Shown: piece by piece, positions 55,766 to 64,000 of the stretch
How positions within the stretch are numbered: position 1 is the stretch's first letter
Layout: each line of letters begins with the position of its first letter
Assembly (NCBI GenBank): GCA_007449985.2
Contig: VIIQ02000020.1
Location: 682,001-746,000 of the forward strand
Reading direction: 5' to 3'
DNA length: 64,000 nucleotides
Origin: Desmodesmus armatus
Taxonomy: Eukaryota > Chlorophyta > Chlorophyceae > Sphaeropleales > Scenedesmaceae
Made by a program: the position numbers and the translations under genes
Notes under the pieces: model-generated
Seen by the model: the letters and a program-made list of their open reading frames with translations, nothing else
What the model was told of the DNA's origin: nothing
The model's database searches: none

Positions 55766-56684
55766 GGACTGCCGGGGTGGGGTTCTACAGCAACCAGGCG
55801 ACTACTCATCTGTGATCAACATGGCAAATGCACTGGCTGATCATGGCATAGCCACTCCAGCAGGCACCATCATGCTGATAAGTTCATGTCGAATGTGATC
55901 TGGACTTTAGAGGACAGGAACAGCAGGAGATGGGGACTGCACAGCGGTACAGGCCTGGCTGGTCAAAGCACAGAACAGCAGTGATGCACACAGAGAGGCT
56001 GCAGTGTGCCAACAGACAGCATATGCTATGTGCAGGTGGGCCTGTACATTATCTGTGTGGATGGCCACTGGCACCATCATGACTTTGGGACCCATCACAA
56101 AGCCCTGCTGTTGGTTGGAAGGGGTATCAACTCCATGCACAGCCACCAGAGCAGTCATTCCGCTTTCCAGAAACAGTCATTGAACATTCAACGGAGTTGT
56201 CCTTCGTGCCATTGCGAAAGAGGAAGGCTGTGTGTCAGCTTGCTTCTTTCTCCTGCTGTCCCCTTTGCGTTACACGGAAGCAACGTCCTCTTTCGCGGGA
56301 GGTCTCAGCGGGCACAGGCGCTGCCGAGGCTGGTGGCTGGCCAAGGTCTGCTAGCTAGGCTTGCATCCCAGCTCCTCCCAAGGGGCTGCTGTGCGCCGGC
56401 TGCCGCCTGCGTCCCGCCAGACCTTCAGGTAGGTTATGCATGTCGCCTGGGGTGAGCGATGATGCAGGCAGTCAGGTCTAGCGCCCGCCTGTGGATGCCT
56501 CTCGAGGAGCAGCATGAGCCACCCATGCCTTCAAGGGTGCAGGGCTCCGGCCTTACTGCTGAGGGTGCAAACACGCTGCATCAAGCAATATATGGCACAT
56601 GCTGCCTTGCATGAGCCCGTCCGTGGTGGGCCTCATGCCCTGGGCTGCCTTGCTGCTGTTTGCTGTGTCTGCTGCAGACCGCAA
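55766..56684. promoter_or_regulatory. Bidirectional region between RGP1-like and cyclin genes
   Basis: 919 bp between two divergent starts. It should hold both promoters and possibly a 5' UTR exon of the cyclin gene. An open frame at 56006-56455 has no recognisable domain. No core promoter motif was identified. Confidence 0.4.
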
Positions 56685-59600
56685 ATGAACACGCCCTTCC
56701 AGTACCCAAACCTGACTTTGCAGCAGCTGAAGGGACTGAGCAAGTCGCGTGGAAAGCGTTGGAACTCCGAGCGGGCATACCGCGACGATTGCATAGACGT
56801 CATACATAAGACATGCGATGCGCTCAACATGTGAGTGTGGGCAAGCCCTGCATGGTTGAGGCTGGTGGCGCCCACATTTCCTCCAATCACATCAACAGCC
56901 ACTGTACAGAGATGTTGGTGTTGCCTTGTGCAGCCAGCACACGTGGGCACCAACATCACTTGAACAACACATGCTGAGAGGGGTGCGCCTGCTGGTGCAA
57001 GGCCGCATGCGCACCTGGGCAGCAGGGTGTTGGTGTGCTGTGCTGTCAGAAACTAGACCCAAGGAAAAAGTCCAAGGCAACAGCTCATACGGCGGGCAGT
57101 TGTTCGTCCCCCTCCTCCACCCTGTCTGCTGCTGACGAGCTGCTGGCTTGCTCGTCCTGCTGCTTTGTTGTTCCACAGCAAGCGCTACACCAGGGACCGT
57201 GCGGTGATCCTGATGCACCGCTACTTCACCTCTGTCGACTCCTCAACATGCTCAGGGCTGGACAAATGGGTGAGCACCAGCGGTTTGCGGGACTGACCAT
57301 GCTGGCTAGCCCCTGTTAGCAGGGTATGGTGTGCACTTACAGGGATCGTGCGCTCTGGGTTTGTCTTGTTCACACAGTCATCCTGCTACCAGTCCTGGGC
57401 TGGTGACCCACCAGCAGCTGCTGCGTAAAGCACAGCAACATGGCAACGCCTGTCAACTGTTGCAGCTGTGCCCGCCAGTCACGCCCCTCCCCCACGGTGC
57501 CTGTATGCAGCACACTTTAGCCCACTACCGCCACCTGCTGGCTTTGCTGATGTTGACGGTCTGCCACGTCACAGGCGCATGCTGTTGCGTGCTTCTGCAT
57601 CTGCAACAAGACGGACAGCGGTTACGACAGGTTGGAAAACATCGTGCACTCTTCCATTGTGGAGCTGCGCAAGCTGCAGCGCCGGGCTATGGAGCCTGAG
57701 TATTTCAGCCCTGACGGGGTAAGTTCCTCTGGCATAGTCAGACGACTGGCTTTGTGGGGAGGGGCAGGTGGCTGCTGGTGAAAGCTCCTGCACTCCACTG
57801 CCTGCTGCTTGAGCCTGTTGAAAACACGTCCCTTCTTGGTGTGTGGGGCACCCGTGGGAGGTGACCCTGGGAGGCACGGGGGAGTGAGCCAAATCATCGC
57901 AACACACCAGGAAGGGGGGGCTCCTGTGGGCTGTAGGGCAGTGTCATGGGGCCCGGGTGGTCGTGGGGAGTGCTCTGTGCATAGCCTGTCCTTGCCTTGC
58001 CTGTTAGCTAGCAGCAGCACTGCGGCGACTCGCTCTGCTGCTGTGTGTCCACCACCTGGTGTTCCACAGACCGCTGGCAACCCTGCCTACCTGGCCTCAC
58101 TGGCTGACAAGGTCCGGCAGGCGGAGCAGGAGGTGCTGCTCGCCACCAACTTTGCCATGCCCGCAAGGTACTGCCGGCTTGGGAGGTAGTGACTTTTATG
58201 CAGCGCAGTCCCCTGTCGTAGTTGCTGTGTGTACTGCCAGTGCAGAGTGCCTGTGCTACCAGCAGAAGTCACTGTCTGTCTCGTGAGACTTGAGCTTGCG
58301 GCCTTGCTGGGGTGGGGGCTGTTTTCATCCGGCTGAGCTGTGCCGATGCCATTGCAAAGCACGTCTGCAGCTAGGTCCCCCATTGGGGGTGCAGAGCCAG
58401 CCAAGCTAGGCATGATGGGTTGTGCTATGCAGTGTCCTGGTTGCCTGAAACCTTGAAAGCTGGCATGCGACACTGGCACTGCTGGCGTGCGTCACTGTGT
58501 CACAAACACGCAAGCTGCACGCTACCAGCTGCGCATTGCTTGGTGGCGTGCCGCTGCCAGGCAGGGGGGTGAAATATATCTGATTCTGCCTGTGTGGCTG
58601 ACGCCTGGCTGCTGTGTGTTGCGTGTGCACCTGCAACCAACCATGTGTTGATCCTGCAGCACGCCCAGCTACCTGTGCTCCACGTTCATGGAGGACCTGG
58701 GGCTGACAGTCAAGGCTGTGCTGGAGTTCCCTGACCTGGCACACAAGATCAATGCTGTGCGGGTTGAGGCAATGCACACCGCAGAGTTGAGGTAGGCCAC
58801 CAAGCTGAGCTGCTTGCCAGTGCTCTGGCAGTGGCAGCAGTGTGAAGCAGCGCTTGTTTTTGGAAGGGTTGGGCAGAGGGCTTTGTTGGGTGGAACCTCT
58901 TATGCACTGAGTTCAGCGTGCAGTGACGCACAGCAACCTTGTGGCAGGTGGGCGGCGACATTGCTTTGCACTCAGCTTGCTGTTGGTATGTGACAACCCT
59001 CCTTTGGCAGCAGCACGTGTAGTGTGTGCAGAGTCGTGCTCTGACAGCAGCAGGTGTGATCTGGTGGCATGTGCGCTCCTCACCCGTGTTTCGTGCTTGT
59101 TTTCTGCCCGTCTGCTCCCTGTGCCTGCAGCGTTGGCAAGGGCCAGGTGGCAGTGATGCTGCACCCTGCAGACCACATCGCGCTGGCGTGCATCTTCATC
59201 GCGTGCAGGGCCAACAAGCTGCAGTGGTACCTGGGGCCCAAACAGGACAAGGACAAGAAGAACGAGAGGAAGCAGCCTGACAAGAAGGGCCGCCAGGAAA
59301 TCCCTGTGATCACGGTGGAGAGGCTGGCAGGTGAGTGGGGTGCGTGCAATGTACGGGTGGATGGAGGGTTGGGTGACTGACCTCCCGGGGGGGGGGGGGG
59401 TGCAGGCATGTGGCGCAATGTGCTCATGGGGGGGGGGGCCTTGGTCATCTGCCGACAGAACGTAAATTTTTCTACGGCAGGATTGCTGGTCGATGTCGTC
59501 TGGCAGGATCATATACGTGCAATGTGCTGACCCTCTTGCTGCCTGGCCGCGCTGTCCTGCCGTCCCTGCAGAGATTGCGCGTGACCTGCCCATCATCCCA

Positions 59601-60640
59601 AAGTCAGGAGCTGCCGCCAAGTCTGACCCGCAGCAGAACAACGGGCACGGTTGTTTTCGCAGCCGTGGGGGACGCTGGCAGGGCCAGACACCCAGCAGGT
59701 CTGCCCTCGTGAAGTACGAGGGAGGCATCCGCCTGAGCAGCACGGCGACAGGTGGGCGGGGCTGGCCCTGGAGGCTTGCGAGGGGTTTGATCGAGACTTA
59801 TGACGCCCACCCACAATGTGTTCCGTAGACCACAGGCCATCTGCCCTTGCTGCTCGTTGTTTGTGCAGCGTGTTTGCTCAGCCCACCCTTCGGCTGCCCT
59901 CAATGTGCAGCAAGCTATTATCAGCTTATCCCTAACACCAATTCACCATGCCTTTTTGTATAATGGCTGCAGGCAGCAGCAACGGCGAGGCCGCGACTGG
60001 CCTGCGCCTTGGCGAGCCCTCACCCAGCCCTGACAGCATCAATGGCCCCCCCTCCTCGGCACCAGGCAGCAGCGGCGGCAGCAGCGCCACGCGGCGGCGC
60101 GTCACCTTTGACGGCCTGCCGCCCAGCGTGATGCTGCTGCAAGGGAAGTTCAAGAAGCAGCGTGACGTCGAGCAGCAGCACAAGCGGGAGCGCTCGCCGG
60201 AGCCCCACGCCTCGCTGGACTCTGACCAGGAGGATGCGGCAAAGGGCGGCAAGCAGCAGCAGCAGGGGAGTGCGCTGGGCCTCAAGCGCGCGAGGCCCGA
60301 GGGTCAGGCAGCAGCAGCTGCAGACGGGCAGCCTGCTGAGGACGAGGATGACTCATCAGCTGAGAGCAAGGCTCGTGGCGGTGATGGCGATGAGAAGGAC
60401 AGCGCTGGCACCAAGAGGGCCAAGGTTGTCCTCGGGTCGCAGCAGCAGCAGCCGGCAGCAGCGGGTGCGCGGGGTCAGCAGGAGCAGGGGTGTGTGCTGA
60501 TCGCCAGCACGGGCCTGAAGCGTGGCGGGCGTGAGCAGGAGGCTGATGCAGAGGGCGACAATGACTCTGCTGACACCAATGCGCCCGAGGCAGGGGAGGG
60601 TTGCGCGCACACAAAGCGGGCTAAGCTGGCCGTGTGCTGA
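56685..60640 (+). CDS. Cyclin T/K-like protein
   Basis: Transcription-type cyclins activate CDK9/CDK12-like kinases in the nucleus. Eight exons agree in phase: 56685-56830, 57179-57269, 57575-57718, 58070-58167, 58660-58791, 59131-59330, 59572-59751 and 59973-60640, giving 552 residues. Cyclin fold 1 spans about residues 15-95 (KRWNSERAYRDDCIDVIHKT, KRYTRDRAVILMHRYFTSV, HAVACFCICNK). A helix like the family's VILESIILQTLGF follows (KVRQAEQEVLLATNFAMP). Fold 2 holds TPSYLCSTFMEDLGLTVKAV and MLHPADHIALACIFIACRAN, followed by a Lys-rich loop. The last exon is disordered with basic motifs (TKRAKVV, HTKRAKLAVC) that look like nuclear localisation signals. The start ATG at 56685 follows an acceptor-like GCTGCAG, so an upstream exon cannot be excluded. 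T versus K versus L type cannot be settled by eye. Confidence 0.8.
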
Positions 60641-63600
60641 TGAGTGGCTGAGGGCTATCTTCAGTGTCGCGCATGTGTTGACGCGGGTGGCACCTGCTCG
60701 AGCACGAGCTGCAGGTGTTTCAACGCAGTGTAGGCCGGCTGGTGACAGTCCTCTTGTGTATATTGTTGCAGGTAGTTAGGCTGTCGGCTTGTTCGCTCTC
60801 CGTTTCTGTTTCTGGTTTTCTGTTTGTGTTGATGCCACTGCAGCAGATGCAGCGGCCTGCATGCGGGGGGTTTAGCACCCTGCCTGTACCACGTGTGTTT
60901 AGGGTTTGTGTGTCAGGGACTTGGCTGCCAGCTTAATATACGCTCGCAACTTCAGCGTATTGTGCATCTGCAGCTCTGCCCAGCGAGACTTTGTTGTTGT
61001 TCCGTGCAGTCGCTGGCAGCCACCAGCAGACTGCTCTTGTGGGAGCGCTTGAGGGGCTTCTCCGCCCAGTGCCCTGTCCTGCCTGTGTGTCTTTGGCAGC
61101 GTGACGGCACGTGTGCTTGGGGCGAGCGGGGCGCGTGTTGTGTGCTGCTTTTGGTTGTATGGCTCTTATTGATGCAGGACTGCCTCTGGCCCTGTGTGAG
61201 GGGCAGGCAGGGAGGGATGGGCAGGTGACGGGGTGATTTTGCACAGCTAGCCAGGTGTGGGTGCAGCTGTGCATGGCGGGCTGTTGCAAAGCTGCAGCGT
61301 GTGACTGCAGCATGTGCCTGTGTTATCGTCTGCTTTGCCCGCCTTGGGCTTGCCGTGCCTAAGGAGGCGTAGTCGGTGCAGCAGTGTGCAGCTGCAGTCA
61401 CCCTGCTGTGCAGCACAAGCCTGACAGCTGAGATGCTGGAAGGGGTTCAATGTTTTGGCATGTCTGTAGCCACCAAGAGGCTGCTCGGGGTTTGGTGCAG
61501 GCAGGCCTTTGCATGCAGTTTGGCTTGTAGGCCGTGCGCAGGCCGTTGCGCAGTTTCCCGCCCCCCAGGGAAGCTCACACTGTGTGTTCATGCTCAGTGG
61601 GGTGTGGGCAGCCACACCTGGCATCCCGCTGATTGTCGTGGGTGCTGGCTGATGGTCGTGGGTGCTGGCCACTTCGCTTGCAGGTGCAGCAAGACTGCGC
61701 TCATGCCTCTGTCATCAGGTTTCCACTCTTCGTTGTCCTTGTCACCGGGCGTGTGTCAATGCCAGTAGGTGTGCTGTCTGGTGCATCCAGCATTGCTTAC
61801 ATCTTTTGATCACCGGCCTGGCTGGTGAGATGTTGGTGCCCTCTGGCTGCTGAGCATGCAGGGCCCCGCATCACACGTCGTGGCCATGGCACATGGGCTG
61901 ACCGAGCCTGCAGCACTAGGGGACAGGGTGTAGAGGAGAGCCCTGGAGGCTGTCTCAGTCCAACTGTGGATCCCTGTGCTGCGGGCTTGGCAGTGGGGTG
62001 TGGTTGTCCTTGTTGACTAGCGCATGGGAATGCAGTAGGGCAATTCCGCCTCATGCGGTACAGGCTGTTGTCCCAGTGGTTGTCAGGCGTCCGTTTGTTT
62101 GCCCTTGCCGCTGGCTCCACGCGTCTGCAGCAATTGTTGTGGGGGGGACCTACCGCCCTCTCTCGTGTAGGGCCAGTTGCAGCTACAGCTGTGCCTGCTG
62201 GCGTGTCACGCTTGTGTATGTTGTGCATAGGCTGGAGCAGGCGAGGTTTAATGGGAAGAAGCAATGCTTATTATGCCCGCAAAGGGGTGTCATTGCTTCC
62301 ACAAGGCTGGGGCCCTGGTTGTCTCAGATCAGTCGTGTGTGGCTCCTGCTGTGTTCCCTTTGAACAGGCAGTAATGGGGCGGCTGAAATCCCACTTTGTG
62401 CAAGGGATTGTTGGTGCCTTTGGGGTGTGGACAAGCGGTACTGTCTTCAGCGCGAGCAGAACAGCACGGCTGCTTGGGTGTGGGGGAGTTTGCTTGCTGG
62501 TCAGGTTGCGAGTGTTTGAGAGTTGTGGTTCAAAGCAAAGCATGGCACTGGGGGCTGACTTGTTTCTAGCATGGGCACTGACCTGGGGTAGACAGCTGGG
62601 TGTGGGTTTGCTTGACTGTAGGCAGGTGTTGTGTGTCTCGTACGGATCCCCATGCGTAATAGCAGAGGGTGATACAAAGGCAGGGGTTGTGTTGGTTTTT
62701 AGGGTAGAGTTGCAGGGTGCTGGTGTATCTTGTGTTGTGGGTTTCGGCTTTTGCCAGAGATGGTTGCAGGACTCAAAGTTCGTCATGTTTGAGTGGGTTG
62801 TGGTTCAGTGAGGTGTGTGGGGCAGGGCCCTGCGCCAGTGCGGTCGTGGGTCGCCCTCTGCACCTTGGAATGTAACAATTATCTACAAGTGTACCAAGTA
62901 TGAAGTCGCTCCTCATGCAGCCAGGGGATGTGATTCCTTGCTTTCTGTCAAGCAGCATATTGGTGGACGGCTGTTGCAACTTGCTGTAGCACTATGCCAA
63001 ACCGTCAGGAGGGTGAGACAACCCACTTGCTGGACAGCCACAGCTGATGTGTAAAGAGTGAAGCATCAGCTGTTGTGTGATGAGGCAGGGCGCTAGCATG
63101 GCTGCCAATAGCAAAGTGCGAAGGGACTCGTTGCTCGTGCCATGGAGTTGAACTGAGGCCATAAGCTCATAAGCAACCGCCAGAACCCCAGGTACAGGTA
63201 CATGACTGTAATGATGATTGTATCGCCTGTCGTCAAGCTTAGTGTCTTACACATGCAGAGGCTGCCTCATTGGCTTGTGGTGACCATGCCAGCCCGCATA
63301 GAAAGAGGATACAGGAGTCGCCAGGAAAGCACAGGACTACAGGAGTGCTGCGCGAGTTTCCTCGTGAAACATGCTTGCAGTCTGTGAACCGCAGCTTGGA
63401 ACCACTTGGGGAGTCATGTGTGCTGCCTCTACAGCAGCCTTGAAGCTTTTTGATGCTTGCCCTGCATAATCACACCTCACATGTGCAAGTCCATCCTGGT
63501 GCAGAACAAATGGTGCTGCACTTCCAGCCTCACACCACTTGGCAAAGATCTTACAAGGTAAACAGTGCCATCAACACCCGTCATGACATGCTGTGCATGC

Positions 63601-64000
63601 ATGATGCCAGCAACTTGCACGCAACTGCAAACAAGCCCAGAATTCCGCACCACTGCCTGTCCGTGACAACTTGTTATGCCACAGGGCGGGAGTGCTAAGA
63701 TGCCAACACAGCACAAGCTGGCATGGACCCTTCTGATTGGATCCAAGCCGCACTACGAGTATGTTGGGTGCAGCACATGGGTTCAAAGCACTTTGGACGC
63801 ACAACACACCCAGGAGGCACGCACGATAGATATGCCTGTCAAATAACAATGCATGTGGCACAGCTCACCTCTGCAACACCGAGCTGATACAAACAAACAT
63901 GTGCATGCGGAGGGGTGCTCAGCAGCAAACGATGGCATTCAAACCAGGCAGCTGCCGCACACACGGCCTGCTGCGCAGATATGGGGCATTGCACTGTTAC
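60641..64000. other. 3' UTR of the cyclin gene and gene-free flank
   Basis: No gene was recognised in about 3.4 kb. The first part must hold the cyclin 3' UTR; the first clear TGTAA is only near 62870. The plus-strand frame 62053-62811 (252 codons) is Gly/Val/Trp/Cys-rich with no domain and no splice context, so I treat it as chance. The last kilobase has no repeat or coding signal that I can see. Confidence 0.5.

Noticed and set aside
62053..62811. 252-codon plus-strand frame in the right flank
   Set aside because: The composition is unusual (Gly, Val, Trp, Cys), with no domain, no splice context and no paralog seen. Chance is the simplest reading in GC-rich DNA.
1..64000. CRISPR array, bacterial defence or prophage genes
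   Set aside because: The repeats have no uniform spacers. All recognisable genes are eukaryotic with introns, and no bacterial or phage protein was seen.

Overview
The window looks like nuclear DNA of a green alga, most likely a chlorophycean. The genes have many short exons with GT-AG introns. There is a major LHCII antenna gene and a plastid triose-phosphate translocator, both with algal-type sequences. There is also an OPR-RAP protein, a family strongly expanded in Chlorophyceae. TGTAA motifs follow several genes, and CAG/CTG-rich low-complexity coding sequence is pervasive. No viral, bacterial or organellar genes were recognised.

Layout. 1-3680 (-): unknown Gln-rich coiled-coil protein, running off the left edge. 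About 4690-9722 (+): unknown Ala/Gln/Ser-rich protein with a coiled-coil C-terminus. 10029-13639 (+): LHCII protein, complete in seven exons. 15439-18105 (-): one-exon OPR-RAP protein. 18482-33086: four paralogous BTB-BACK genes (+, -, -, +); the first two form the arms of a large inverted duplication centred near 21.5 kb. 33087-37682: gene-poor DNA carrying inverted repeats. 37683-43045 (-): SET-domain protein. 43057-47549 (+): triose-phosphate translocator, complete in seven exons. 48731-50113 (+): one-exon secreted Cys-rich protein. 51358-55765 (-): RGP1-like protein, eight exons. 56685-60640 (+): cyclin T/K-like protein, eight exons. 60641-64000: no gene recognised.

The genes do not form one pathway. 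LHCII and the translocator serve photosynthesis; OPR-RAP proteins usually act on organelle RNA; RGP1 works in Golgi trafficking; cyclin T/K types act in transcription; BTB-BACK proteins are often ubiquitin-ligase adaptors.

The most unusual signal is architectural. In at least six of these unrelated genes, a piece of an exon edge together with its splice site is tandemly copied into the neighbouring intron, or a piece of the coding end is copied past the stop codon, often as several decaying copies. I call these exon echoes. They come with long G-runs just after 5' splice sites and C-runs before 3' splice sites. Exon coordinates were read by eye from reading frames, splice motifs and matching intron phases; first exons and the two low-complexity genes are the least certain parts.
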